64,000 nt of DNA from Aureococcus anophagefferens (GCF_000186865.1 NW_008705569.1:872143-936142), one strand, 5' to 3'; positions 39,401-49,531 are shown, numbered from the stretch's first letter. Program-made: numbers and translations. Notes: generated by a model from the letters alone, not told the origin.

Positions 39401-40105
39401 TTAGAGCTCGTCCTTGGCCGCCTTGGCCTTGGCGGCCTTGACGGACTTCATGAGGCCGAGGCCGCTGTCCTTGAGCGCCGCCATCTTCTCCTCCTTCTCC
39501 TTGGTGTAGCCCTCGTAGAGCTTCTGGAGGCCCTCGACGGACTTCTTGAAGTCGGCCTCGATGTTCTTGAGCTCGGCCTCCTGCTCCTCGATCTTGGTGT
39601 TGAGGTCGCCGACCTCCATGGCCATGAACTTGGCGATCTCCGCCTTCTTCTCCTCGGAGCAGAGGTCCTGGTTCTTCACGGAGCACATGGCCACGAGCTT
39701 CGTCTCCGCGAAGGCCTTGAGCGCCTTCTCGTCGCGGCCGCCCTCGTAGGACTGGAGGTCCGCGGGGTCGCCGTACTTGATCGTCGGGAAGCCCTTGACG
39801 CCGTTGGAGTCGCACAGCGGCTTGCCCGCCGCGGTGCAGTCGACGTCCGCCACGAGCTTCGTGGGGTGGTCCTTGTAGTCGGCCATGAGGGCGTCCCAGG
39901 CCGGCTTCATCTTCTTGCAGTGCCCTCACCAGGGCGCGAGGAACTTGACGAAGATCGTCTTGCCGTCGACGGCGTCGTCCCAAGTCTCGGGCGTGAGCTC
40001 CGTGGCGGCGGCCGAGGCCAGGGCGAGGGCGAGGATCGTCTTGAACCTGGGAGGAGGAGGGAGCGTGAGTCTTTGTGTTCGTGGCGTGCGCGCAGCGGAT
40101 CTCAT
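39401..40105 (-). CDS. Selenocysteine-containing protein disulfide isomerase (ER)
   Basis: 234 residues if the in-frame UGA at 39928-39926 is read as selenocysteine (residue 60). The thioredoxin motif reads FLAPW-U-GHCKKMKPAW, where U replaces the first Cys of WCGHCK. Homology continues directly on both sides: TELTPETWDDAVDGKTIFVK before, LVADVDCTA and GFPTIKYGD after. A hydrophobic leader (FKTILALALASAAA) and a C-terminal KDEL place it in the ER lumen. The C-terminal third is a Lys/Glu-rich helix. The start at 40105 is the nearest in-frame ATG; an upstream exon is possible because CCTCCTCCCAG precedes the leader. Sec-PDIs are known from other algae such as haptophytes. Role: thiol-disulfide exchange in protein folding. 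Confidence 0.85.
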
Positions 40106-40491
40106 TTCGCTGACTCGCCGTTTCGCGTATCCGGACCCCGAGGCGCCCCGCTCTCGTTTTTTTTCCAGGGCGCGCGCCACAGGGCGGCGACCAGAAAAAG
40201 GCGGCGACCGCAAAGGGTGGCGGTGGTTCAGGACGCGGCGTCGCGCATGATATTTTATGTCTGGCAGAGAAGACACGCGGAGGCTGGTGCAGCGATTTTG
40301 CGGCGCGACCCCGAGCCTCGTCTAAGGCTACATTAGTGGCAGGCCAGGTAAACGGATGATGTTGCATTCCATGCATCCACTCTGAAAAACCTGTCGTTCT
40401 TGGAACATGGCAGGATCCCGGCATCAAAAAAGCAAAGCACATTTCGGTGCTACCAAAATAAGGCGTGCCATCACGCCACCCCTCAACACCC
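40106..40491. other. Divergent promoter region, 386 bp
   Basis: It lies between the seleno-PDI and glycosyltransferase starts. It holds a T-run with CCAG (about 40156-40169) and an AT-richer stretch at 40245-40470. No gene is supported. Confidence 0.4.
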
Positions 40492-43400
40492 ATGGCCCTG
40501 CTCGGACTCCTCGCGCTCCTGGCGCACGGCGGCGACGCCGCCGTGAGCGTCTACACGCCGCGCGGGCCGACGGGGCTGCGCGCCGCCCAGGAGTGCGCGG
40601 ACCTCGGGAGCTGGCTCGCCTACCTCGGCGCCGGCGCCTGCGCTGACCTGGGCGTCGACGCGGCCGTCTGCGCCGACCTCGCGAAGCCCGACCGCGCCAA
40701 CGCGCGCTGCGTCGAGACCCACGGCCCCGCGACGTCGAAGGCCCTCGGCGACGCGAAGCGGCGCCACGAGAAGGAACTCTGGAAGGGCACGGCGGCCTTC
40801 ACCATCAGCGCCTTCAACAACTGGGGCGTCGTGCGGCCCTTCCTCACGTCCCTGCTCGACCACAACGAGCACCTGCCCGGGCTCACGTGGTTCCTCGCGG
40901 ACTCGCCGCACGACGGCGACGCGGTCGTCGACGAGATTCGGGAAGACTTCAAAACCCTCCAGGAGCGCTACCCGGCGACGGATCTCCGGTTGGAGTCCCT
41001 CGACGACGTCACCAAAACCATGGCCTACGACGCGCGCGAATTGGCGTTCCGCTACGACCTCAAGTGCTTCAACACGGCCGTCAAGCCCCACGTCTTCCGC
41101 ATGCTCTTCGGCCGGGGCTACCGGAGCGTGCTCTACTTCGACCCGGACATCCACTTCTACGCCGACTTCGACGAGGTCGCGCTCTTGCTGCGGAAGCGGA
41201 CCTTCGTGCTGAGTCAGGGCAGCACAAGAGAGCGAAATTCCCAACTTCAAAGGTTCATATCTCGGCCGTTTTCCACTCGTTTCGGCTGATTTTTGGACGG
41301 GCGATCATCTCTCGGAACGGTCTCGAAGCGTGGATGCTTTTCCCGGAACGCGCGCGCGCGGAACACTCACGTTGAAGCGACGTTGAATCACCCTTGTGCT
41401 GCCCAGGTGCTGACGCCGCACGAGACGCGCGAGACGCCCGACGACGGCGAGTGGCAGACGGACCTGCAGATCATGCGCGCGGGCGTCTACAACTACGGCT
41501 TCCTCGGCCTGTCCAACGCCTACCCGGACGTGCTCGACCACTACCTCGCCTGGTGGGCCGAGACGCTGCGCTACCAGGGCGGCGTCGATTTAGAGGCGGG
41601 CCTCCACTTCGACCAGAACTGGGCCGTCTTCGTGCCGTCCTTCTACCCGGAGAAGACCTACAAGGTGCTCGTGGACCCGCGCTACAACGCGGCCTACTGG
41701 AATTTGCACTACCGCGGCGCCGAGATCGCCTACACCTCCGACTCGGACGTGACCTACGGCGGCGCGCCCTTGGTCTTCTTCCACTTCTCGGGCGTGAGCA
41801 CGGACGTCATCAACTTCGACGCCATCTCGCCCCACCAGACGCGCTACTCCCTCGGCGACCTGCCGAACCTGCGGCCCCTGCTCGCGAGCTACGCGGCGGC
41901 GGTAGCCGACTCGGCCTACTACCGCGAGCACTCGCGGTACGGCCTCGACGCCTTCGACAACGGCGCGCCGGCGCCCTTCTGGGCCCGCGACCTCTACGCC
42001 CCCCTCAGCTTCAAGGGCCGCCACGCGAAGGCGGGGCCGTCGTCGCCCAAGCCCGCGTTCGCCGACGCGATCCTCGCCCTCGACGCGAACCCCTTCGCGA
42101 CGGCGCCTGCCAACTCCCTCTGGCGCTGGCTCTTCGAAAACCGCTACGACGTCATCGTCGACGACTGCTCCGAGGGCGGCTGGCTCCCCAACGCGGCTCT
42201 CCTCTTGTTGGACGCCTTCGGCATCGACACGAGCCGCTTCCGCACGGCCAAGGGCGCGCGGACGTGGTTCTACCACTACGGGAGCCTCCTCGCGGCCCAC
42301 GTCCTCGAGCGCAAGGACGCGCGGCGCCCGGCCCTGCGCGAGGCCGTGCGGCGCCTCGTCGGCGCGGGCCGGCGCCGGAGCCACCGGTCCCTCGAGCTCG
42401 TAGGCCCGGTAGCGGACGACGAGACGTCCTTCTGCTGCGAGGTCGTCCTCGGCCGCGCGTGCGCGGCCGCGGACCTCCGGCGGGGCTGCGGCGGCATCAT
42501 CGCATCCTCGAACTCCACGGCCCACGCCCTCTGGCAGGCGGGGCTGCGCGCCGCGGCCGTCGCGAACAAGGACAAGGAATGCGCCGCGGACGGGCCCGTC
42601 GACGACTTCGGCGTCAACGTCGTGGGCTACGTCGACGGCGTCTTCGGCGTCGCCGAGAGCTCGCGCTACCTCTACCGCGGCCTGCAATCGAACATCCCGA
42701 CGGCGGCCGTGAAGCTGCGGGACACGCCCGCGTACGCGTTCCGCGACCACGGCATCCCGACGACGCGGTCCCCGGGCTTCGGCTTCAACGTCGTCGTCCA
42801 GAACGCGGACATGTCGCACGACGTCGCCGCGTCCTACCCCTGGCGCCAGTGGCGCCGGCGCTACAACGTCGGCTACTGGGCCTACGAGCTCGAGAAGCTG
42901 CCGGAGCGCTTCGCCGCGGGCGCGCTGATCTACGACGAGATCTGGGCGACGTCCGAGTTCACGGCCGACGCCGTGCGGTCCGCGCTGGCGTCGGACCCCG
43001 TGACGGCCATGATCCCCGTCAAGGCCATGCCCGTGGGCGTGCCCCTCGACGACGACCCCGCGCCCCGCGACCGCGCCGCGGACCGCGGCCGCTGGGGCTG
43101 GGACGACGCGACGTACGTCTTCCTCGTCGTCTACGACGTCCGCTCCGTCGTCGAGCGCAAGAACCCCGCGGGCGCCGTCGCCGCGTTCCAGAAGGCCTTC
43201 GCCCGGGACGACAACACGGTGCGCCTCGTGTTGAAGTCGCACGGCGACTCCGCCGACAAGGCGGCCGTCGACGCGCTCGCCGCGGGCTGGCCGAACATCC
43301 AGGCCATCGACGACCGCCTCGACGACGACGTCTTCGCGTCCCTCAAGGGCGCCGCGGACTGCTACGTGTCCCTGCACCGCTCCGAGGGCTACGGCCTCAA

Positions 43401-43938
43401 CGTCCTCGAGGCGCTCCTCGCGGGGACGCCGACGATCGCGACGACGTACAGCGGCAACATGGACTTCATGAAGCACCTGCCGAAGCCCACGCTGGACGCC
43501 CTCGGCGTCGCCTGGGCGCCCAAGACCCTCGACGCGGCCGTCGGGCCCTACCCGAAGGGCGGCGCGTGGTCCGAGCCGTCCGCGGACGACGGCGCGCGCG
43601 CGATGGCCCACGCGGCGAGCCACCGGGCCGAGGTCCGCGCCGCGGCGCAGGCCGACGCGGCGACGCTCCGCGCGAAATTCTCCGCCGACGCCCAGGGCGC
43701 GGTCCAGGCCGCGCGGCTCAAAGCCGTCGACGGCCTCCGGCGGTCGGTGCCGCCCGTGCCCGACGAGTCCATCTACTGCTACTGGCTCAAGAACACGGAC
43801 ATCCGCGAGGCCCTCGGCAACGACCTCGCCGCCGTGACGGCCCACTGGAACGACCAGGGCCAGGCCGAGGGCCGCGAGCTCGCCTGCGACTGGCTCTCCG
43901 CGGCCGCGCTCCAGGCCGCGAAGCTCGTCCTCGTCTGA
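40492..43938 (+). CDS. Two-domain secretory glycosyltransferase (GT-A-like plus GT4-like)
   Basis: Exons 40492-41205 and 41407-43938 give 1081 residues. ATG 40492 opens a signal peptide (MALLGLLALLAHGGDAA). The N-terminal domain is GT-A-like: FTISAFNNWGVVRPFLTSLL, then a DxD-type YFDPDIHFYADFDE, and across the splice RTF-VLTPHETRE, NYGFLGLSN and DQNWAVFVP. The C-terminal domain (about 700-1000) is GT4-like: VGYVDGVFGVAESSRYLYRG, VERKNPAGAVAAFQKAF and the donor-binding HRSEGYGLNVLEALLAGTPT with the paired Glu residues. It probably builds or extends a glycan in the Golgi with two activities in one chain. The sugar donors are unknown. Confidence 0.82.
41206..41406 (+). mobile_element. Introner, family A, forward orientation
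   Basis: The flanks GTGCTGAG (41206) and GTGCTGAC (41407) match at seven of eight bases. The ends are CAGGGCAGCACAAGAG and CCCTTGTGCTGCCCAG. Splicing joins LLRKRTF to VLTPHETRE. Length is 201 nt, phase 0. Confidence 0.93.
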
Positions 43939-44171
43939 ATGTACCCCCTCCCCTGTGTCTGTCGCCGCCGCCTCCTTCACCCCGCGGTCCTAAGAAGCTC
44001 TCCAAACTTCGTCTCCAAACGCCGGACGGACCAATTAAATGGCGCCGGACTCGCGAGCGACGAAAAGCGGCGCGGGCGACATGGGGGGGGGGGGACAAGG
44101 GGAGTGCAAGGAGAAGAAGGGCGCCGCGCCCCGATTGCGTGGTGGACGCGCCGCCCGGGGAGGCGGAACGC

Positions 44172-44921
44172 CTATTGCTTGAGGCCCTTGGTGGAGAAGG
44201 GCGAGATGTGGTACGTGTCGGAGTAGACGTCCGCGAAGCGCGTGATCTCGCAGGACTTCTTGGGCCACTTCCAGGGCGACACGGGCCGGGGCTGGGGCGA
44301 GCAGGGGCGGTAGATGAGCCAGCCGTACTCCTGGGAGCTCGTCATCGCGTGCGCGTTCGTCTCGATCGCGCCTGAGGAGAATGATTCAACGTCGCTTCAA
44401 CGTGAGTGTTCCGCGCGCGCGCGTTCCAGAAAAAGCATCCACGCTTCGAGACCGCTCCGAAAGATGATCGCTCGTCCAAAAATCAGCCGAAACGAGTGGA
44501 AAACGGCCGAGATCGGAGCCTTTGAAGTTGGGAATTTCGCTCTCTTTTGCTGCCCTGGAACCGCGCCCCGGCCGCTCGCCTGGAGCGCCTGGACCATCTC
44601 CTCGTAGCGGCTCTGCTTCTCCTCGGGCGTGACGACCTTGGGCAGCGACCGCTGCGGGGGGCCGCCGCGCCGGCGCTGGCCGGGGCTCGGCGTCGTCTGC
44701 GCGCGCTTCGCCGTCGCCGAGAGCGCGGGGCTACTCGACGACTCGTGCATCTTGCTCCGCGGCGTGTCGCCGAGGTCCGGCGTCCCGATTTTCAGGGGCA
44801 GGATGGACCGCGCCGTGTGCGCCCGGTTCACGCGGAACTTGACGGGCGTGCGGCAGAGCCGGTCCTCCTTGCGCACGTGCTCGCGCCAGATCTCGTTGTG
44901 GGCGACCGTGTTGGAGAGCAT
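44172..44921 (-). CDS. Cilia/flagella-associated FAM183 (CFAP144)-like protein
   Basis: Exons 44921-44567 and 44371-44172 give 184 residues. The N-terminus (VAHNEIWREHVRKEDRLCRT, then KFRVNRAHTARS) matches the FAM183 pattern of an 'IxxExxxKE' helix followed by a 'yrvNP' type segment. After the splice, TSSQEYGWLIYRPC and KSCEITRFADVYSDTY match the conserved 'sQE.GW' and 'eITrYa' parts. FAM183 proteins are axonemal microtubule inner or associated proteins, so the organism probably builds a flagellum at some stage. The splice needs a GC donor (44566) to keep frame. Confidence 0.6.
44372..44566 (-). mobile_element. Family A introner with a damaged 3' terminus
   Basis: The flanks GCGCGGTT (44566-44559) and GCGCGATC (44371-44364) agree at six of eight bases. 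The left end CAGGGCAGCAAAAGAG is intact, but the right end reads ATTCTCCTCAG instead of CTGCCCAG, so the inverted repeat is lost. AG is still present. Length is 195 nt, phase 1, GC donor. Confidence 0.82.
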
Positions 44922-45192
44922 GGCGCGTCACGGGCGGCGGCTCGGGCCCGGCGGCGTGTCCTAGGCGCGGAACGCGAAGTCGCGGCCCATGGCCGCCGGG
45001 AAATCGGAGGGGCAGCTACACCTATGCGGGAGAGCGCGTAGCGGAGCAAGACAGTTTTTCGTGCACAAGATATTGGATGTGCAATGTTGCAGTGACTGAG
45101 GTGAGACTGAGGTCGACATTTGAGGCTCCACGCGCACTGACGGACCAAGAGCACCCTGGCTCGCACAGCACTCTAGTTCGCGCGGCGGTCGC

Positions 45193-46590
45193 CTAGCGCG
45201 GCACGGGGCTCGGCTCGCGGCTCGCGGCCCGGGCCCGCGCGAACTCGTGGCTGCGGATCTTCGCGAGGAGGTCGTCGTAGGCCGGCGCGCGGAGCCGGTC
45301 GTCGAGCTCGTCCTTGGCGATCATGAGGAAGTGCTTGTAGGCCTCCTTCTGGAGGTCCTCGCGGAGGCTGTCCATGGCCTCCTGCTCCGTCTGCCCGAGG
45401 ATGAGCGTCTCGTACTCGTCCTCGCTGCTCGAGAGCTCGTACTCCGTCTCCACGTCGGCCGCGTCGGCGATCAGGGACACGCGCTGGCGCCGCTCCTGGC
45501 CCCGGCAGCGGTCGCAGGCGTTGGGCAGCCGCCGCCGGTTGCGCCGCTCGCGCGCGAGGAGCCGCGCGTCGTCGACCTCGCTGTCGGAGCAGGACGCGAT
45601 GGTGTCGTCGCCCGTCGTCGCCCGCAGGCGCCGCCGGAGGCGCCGCTCGCGCCGCTTCTTGACGAGGCGCGTCGCCTCGATCTCGAAGCCGAAGGTGAGC
45701 ATGGACGCGGGGATCGCGACCATCGCCACCGAAAACAGCGCCGTGAAGACGCAGAGCACCTTCGTCACGGTCGTCAGCTCGCCGTCGGGCTCGCCCTGGC
45801 CCGTGAGCATCAATATGGACAGGTACATCGTCGCCGGGATGCTCGAGAAGTCGCCCGTCTCGTCCTCGTCGCGGTTCGCGTAATAGAGTAAAGTCGACGT
45901 GAAGAGCACGAGCATGCAGGCCATGACGCAGGCGGTGCCCAGGATGTTCGCATTGATCGTCAAGACCCGAACGATGGCGTCGACGGCGTGCGTGAAGCGC
46001 TCCGTCTTCAGGATCCGGAGCATGCGGAAGACGCGGACGAACGCCGTCGAGGGCACGTCTTTGCCGCCGTAGGCGACCTTCTCGAAGATCCAGGGCAGGA
46101 AGGAGAGCAGGTCGATGATGGACTCGGACGAGCAGACGAAGCGGACCTTGCCGCGCGCGCCCCGGTACTTGAGCCGCTCGCCGCAGACGGAGAACCGCGC
46201 GGCGTACTCCGCGATGAACAGTAGAGAAGAAAACGTCTCGAAGCGCTTGCAGTACTCGCCGTAGACGTCGTTGAACTCCTCTACCGTGATCATGACGTCG
46301 ACGAGCACGTTCGAGATGATGAGGAGCGCGAGGCAGCGGTTGAAGACGACAGACCCGAGGCGCGTCGAGTTCGAATTGAGGACCTGGTAGAGCTTCGACT
46401 TCTTCTGCGTTGCGCGCAGCGAATTCTGGTGGACCGTGTGGTACGTGCGGTGGCCGCTGTGCGCGTCCTTCACCTGCTGGAGCATGGCGCCCGGCGGCGG
46501 CGCGTGCAAGGCGCCGCTCTCGCGACGCAGCTTGTGGTAAGAAAGTTTGGCGAGCGGTGCAATGTCCGTGATCGTTCCGTAGCTGCCCAT
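45193..46590 (-). CDS. Voltage-gated potassium-channel-like protein with unusual TGQG filter
   Basis: A 465-residue intronless gene; ATG at 46590. S1-S6 are visible; S4 is FVRVFRMLRILKTERF. The pore reads IPATMYLSILMLTGQGEPDG, where TGQG stands in place of T-x-GYG. S6 (VFTALFSVAMVAIPASMLTF) is followed by a strongly basic segment (KKRRERRLRRRLR), a Cys pair in CDRCRG and an acidic tail. The subfamily is Kv-like. Ion selectivity is uncertain because of the filter change. The start codon lies 5 bp from the start of the divergent PRMT gene. Confidence 0.8.
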   Translation of the reverse strand: MGSYGTITDIAPLAKLSYHKLRRESGALHAPPPGAMLQQVKDAHSGHRTYHTVHQNSLRATQKKSKLYQVLNSNSTRLGSVVFNRCLALLIISNVLVDVMITVEEFNDVYGEYCKRFETFSSLLFIAEYAARFSVCGERLKYRGARGKVRFVCSSESIIDLLSFLPWIFEKVAYGGKDVPSTAFVRVFRMLRILKTERFTHAVDAIVRVLTINANILGTACVMACMLVLFTSTLLYYANRDEDETGDFSSIPATMYLSILMLTGQGEPDGELTTVTKVLCVFTALFSVAMVAIPASMLTFGFEIEATRLVKKRRERRLRRRLRATTGDDTIASCSDSEVDDARLLARERRNRRRLPNACDRCRGQERRQRVSLIADAADVETEYELSSSEDEYETLILGQTEQEAMDSLREDLQKEAYKHFLMIAKDELDDRLRAPAYDDLLAKIRSHEFARARAASREPSPVPR

Positions 46591-46595
46591 TCACG

Positions 46596-49322
46596 ATGGC
46601 TGCTGCCCTCGAGGTCTCGACGGAGGCCTCGACGGTCGCTGCGAAGCACGACCTCCTCCCGACGGTGCTGCAGCGCGTCGCGACGGCCATGTGCCTGCCC
46701 GACGACGACGTCGCGGCGCTGTCGCCGGCGCTGCGGCGCAAGGTGGGCCAGATGCTGAGCGCCCGCGAGTTCGAACGCTACCGCCGCGCGGCGCTGGAGC
46801 TCGACGGCGTCGCGGCGGGCGTCGCGGCCCGGGACGCCAAGCTCCTGCCCGGCGGCTTCGCCGCCGGCGACCGCGTCGAGGTTTTCGGTTTGGTCGCGGC
46901 CGCGGACCGCAACGGATCGCGCGGCGTCGCCGAGCGCCGCGAGAAGGACCGCGTCGCCGTCGTCCTCGACGACGGCGCGCGCCTCGCCGTCAAGCCCGAG
47001 AACCTGCGCCTGGCACCATCAAAACCGCGCGACGACGACGTGGCGGCGTCGCTCGAGCCGTCTTCGGAGGTGCCGGTCGAGCCGTCGGCGTCCGCGTCGT
47101 CGTCGGACGCCGCCGCGTCGTCGTCGGACGCCGCCGCGTCGTCGCCGCGCATCGCGGCCGCGCTCGAGCTTATAGAAGCGGAACGAGACGGCGCGCGGGC
47201 CGTCGAGCTCCTCGCGGCCGCCTTGGACCTCGCGCCCGCCGCGCGGAGCGTCGCGGCCGTCCGCGAGGCCGGCGGCGCCGCGGCGAGGCTCTACGTCGAG
47301 GAGATGGCGGCGCGCGGCGGCGGCGGCGACGACGCGGCCTGGGAGCGCCGGAAGCTCGCCTGGCTGCGCTGCGCGGCGCTCCTGCCGCGGAACGCGGACG
47401 TTTTGGAGGGCCTCGGGAGCGACGCGGCCGCGCGGGGGCGGCGGCTGGCGGCGGACGCGGCCTTCGCGCTCGCGCGCGAGGCGGCGGCGGCGGACGCGCC
47501 GCCGGCCGCGGCGCCGGTCGAGGCCTGGCACTGGCCCATGGTCGACGACGCGGCGCGCTTCGCGTTCTTCGACGCGTTCCTGCGGCGGGAGGCGCCGGGG
47601 AAGCGCGTGCTCGACCTCGGCGCGGGCTGCGGCGCGCTGAGCCTCGCGGCCGTCGGCCGCGGCGCATCCTTCGTCGTCGCCTGCGAGCGGTCCCCGGCCC
47701 TCGCGGACGCGCTGCGGGCGACGCTCGCGCGCGGCGGCGTCGGCGCCGATCGATGCGACGCGCGGGACCGCGACAGCCGGCGGCTGGGGGCGGAGGATCC
47801 CGTGGACGTCGTCGTCGCGGAGATTTTAGACGCGGCGCTCCTCGGCGAGGGCGTCCTCCCGGCCCTCGCGGACGCGTACAGGAAGCACCCCGGCGCGGCC
47901 TTCTGCCCGCGACTCGCGACGCTGCGGGTGACGCCCGCGTCCTCGCCGGCGCTCGCGCGGCGCTTCGTCGCGGACGGCGTCCGCGCGTTCCAGCCCTACG
48001 ACGTCGTCGAGGGGCTGGCATACGAACCCCTCGCTCCGCCGGTGGACATGGACCTGGACTTGATAGAGCTTGCGCGGCGCGCCGCGCCGGCGGACGGCAC
48101 GCGGCGGCGCGTCACGATCCCCGGCGGGTTCGGGGAGACGACGGTGACGAGACGCGGCCGCCTCGACGCGCTCGTCGTGTCCTTCGTCCTCCGCGACGGC
48201 GACCGATCGCTCGACTCGGCGGCGGGCCACTGGCGCGAGGCCTGCTTCTTCGTCGAGGAGCGGCCCGAGCTCGACGTCGGCGCGGCGCTGCGGATCTCCG
48301 CCTCCACGGCGCCCCTCGACCACGGCGAGGGCGACGCGTTGCGCTTCGACGTCGCCGCGCCGTCCGCGTCGATCGCCGTCCCGCCGAAGGCGCCGCGGAA
48401 CGCCCTCGACGCGACGACCGACGACGTCGCGCGCTTCAACGACGGCGCCTACCGCGCCGCGCACGCGCGGGCCGTCGCCGCCGCGACGCCGGAGCGCGGC
48501 CGCGTGCTCGAGCTGGGGTTCTGCGACGCGCGGTCGAACGACGGGCCCGCGCTCCCAGCCTTCGGGCCCGCGACGCTGCGCTGCCCCGGGGGGCGCGCCG
48601 CGTCCATCGTCGCCGCGGCGTCCGGCGACCGCTTCGACGTGCTCGCGCACTCGCTCGTCGAGCCGTCGGGGCTCCTCAGGCGCGACGCGCTCCAGGAGGT
48701 CGAGGCGCTCAAGCGCTTCGCGCTCAAGGCGGGCACGGTCGGCGCGCCGCGCGTGCTGCCCTCGGCGGCGACGGTCTTCGGCGTGTTGGTGGACGCGCCG
48801 GCGCTCGCGGCGACGAAGTTCACGCGCGAGGGGCGCCTGGGCGACCACGACGTGTCCGCGCTCGACGACCGCGCGGACGCGACGCTCCGCGACCTCGCGC
48901 CGGCGGCCTGCGCGCGCCTGCCGGCGCTCTGCGCGCCCTTTCCGCTCCTCGACCTCAACCTCGACGTGCGCTCCGCGAGCGTCGCGGAGGAGGCCGCGAG
49001 GGCCGCCGTCGCGTCGTCGCCGCCGGTCTCGACCCCGGGCGCGGCCCACGCGCTCCTCTTCTGGTGGCACCTGCGCTACGGCGGCGAGCACGGCGCCGTC
49101 GCCGAGACCGTGAGCACGGCGCCCGCGCTCGACGGCGGCGAGACGGGCGACGGCCACTGGCGCGTCGCGGGCGTCGTCCTCGACCGCGGCCGGGGGCTGC
49201 CGCTCGCGCGCGGCGACGTGCTGGACGTGCACCTCGCCGTCCGCGGGTCGAAGGTCGGCGTGCTCAAGACCGTGACGCGGCGCGCGAAGGACGGGGGCGC
49301 GGCGGCGAACCGGCCGGCCTAA
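46596..49322 (+). CDS. PRMT7/PRMT9-like protein arginine methyltransferase
   Basis: A 908-residue intronless gene; ATG at 46596. After an N-terminal region with an SH3-like/KOW-like segment (GDRVEVFGLVAAADRNG) and Ala/Ser repeats comes a methyltransferase core: WHWPMVDDAARFAFFDAFL, SAM motif I VLDLGAGCGALSL, CERSPALADALR, and the double-E-like loop VAEILDAALLGEGVLP. A second, degenerate half follows (EACFFVEERPELDVGAALRI; HWRVAGVVLDRG), as in PRMT7 and PRMT9, which carry tandem cores. Expected activity: methylation of Arg side chains on histones or splicing factors. Confidence 0.78.
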   Translation: MAAALEVSTEASTVAAKHDLLPTVLQRVATAMCLPDDDVAALSPALRRKVGQMLSAREFERYRRAALELDGVAAGVAARDAKLLPGGFAAGDRVEVFGLVAAADRNGSRGVAERREKDRVAVVLDDGARLAVKPENLRLAPSKPRDDDVAASLEPSSEVPVEPSASASSSDAAASSSDAAASSPRIAAALELIEAERDGARAVELLAAALDLAPAARSVAAVREAGGAAARLYVEEMAARGGGGDDAAWERRKLAWLRCAALLPRNADVLEGLGSDAAARGRRLAADAAFALAREAAAADAPPAAAPVEAWHWPMVDDAARFAFFDAFLRREAPGKRVLDLGAGCGALSLAAVGRGASFVVACERSPALADALRATLARGGVGADRCDARDRDSRRLGAEDPVDVVVAEILDAALLGEGVLPALADAYRKHPGAAFCPRLATLRVTPASSPALARRFVADGVRAFQPYDVVEGLAYEPLAPPVDMDLDLIELARRAAPADGTRRRVTIPGGFGETTVTRRGRLDALVVSFVLRDGDRSLDSAAGHWREACFFVEERPELDVGAALRISASTAPLDHGEGDALRFDVAAPSASIAVPPKAPRNALDATTDDVARFNDGAYRAAHARAVAAATPERGRVLELGFCDARSNDGPALPAFGPATLRCPGGRAASIVAAASGDRFDVLAHSLVEPSGLLRRDALQEVEALKRFALKAGTVGAPRVLPSAATVFGVLVDAPALAATKFTREGRLGDHDVSALDDRADATLRDLAPAACARLPALCAPFPLLDLNLDVRSASVAEEAARAAVASSPPVSTPGAAHALLFWWHLRYGGEHGAVAETVSTAPALDGGETGDGHWRVAGVVLDRGRGLPLARGDVLDVHLAVRGSKVGVLKTVTRRAKDGGAAANRPA
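47098..47145 (+). repeat. 24-bp tandem repeat in the PRMT gene
   Basis: The unit TCGTCGGACGCCGCCGCGTC plus four bases occurs twice in tandem, encoding SSDAAASS repeats in a linker. Confidence 0.75.
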
Positions 49323-49531
49323 AAAAAAACTCGAGATCGGTGCACTTGTAAGTTGCGGATCGGCTGGGAGCGCGTGCTGTGAGATGTAAGGCGACTTGAA
49401 TGCGACTTGTAGCCGCCGCTTTAAAGTGCATGTTTCACCTGTTGAAGAAAATCTCACGCTCTGTGAGAGCGCATGTTGGTGGAGAGAGCGCTCTGAAAGC
49501 TGCCGGCCGAGCGTTCTGTAAACCGGTTCCG

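Noticed and set aside
39911..39931. TGA in the PDI gene read as a stop, or GTGAGG read as an intron donor
   Set aside because: Homology to WCGHCK continues without a gap, and an intron would have to be under 20 nt. Selenocysteine explains all bases.
15825..44566. Repeated 190-bp blocks considered as a CRISPR-like or satellite array
   Set aside because: They are dispersed, occur in both orientations, sit only inside coding regions and have terminal inverted repeats with target duplications.
49400..49531. Upstream ATG at 49400 as the start of the alpha/beta hydrolase
   Set aside because: The added stretch is AT-rich compared with the coding sequence and lacks any hydrophobic leader; it cannot be excluded without 5' data.
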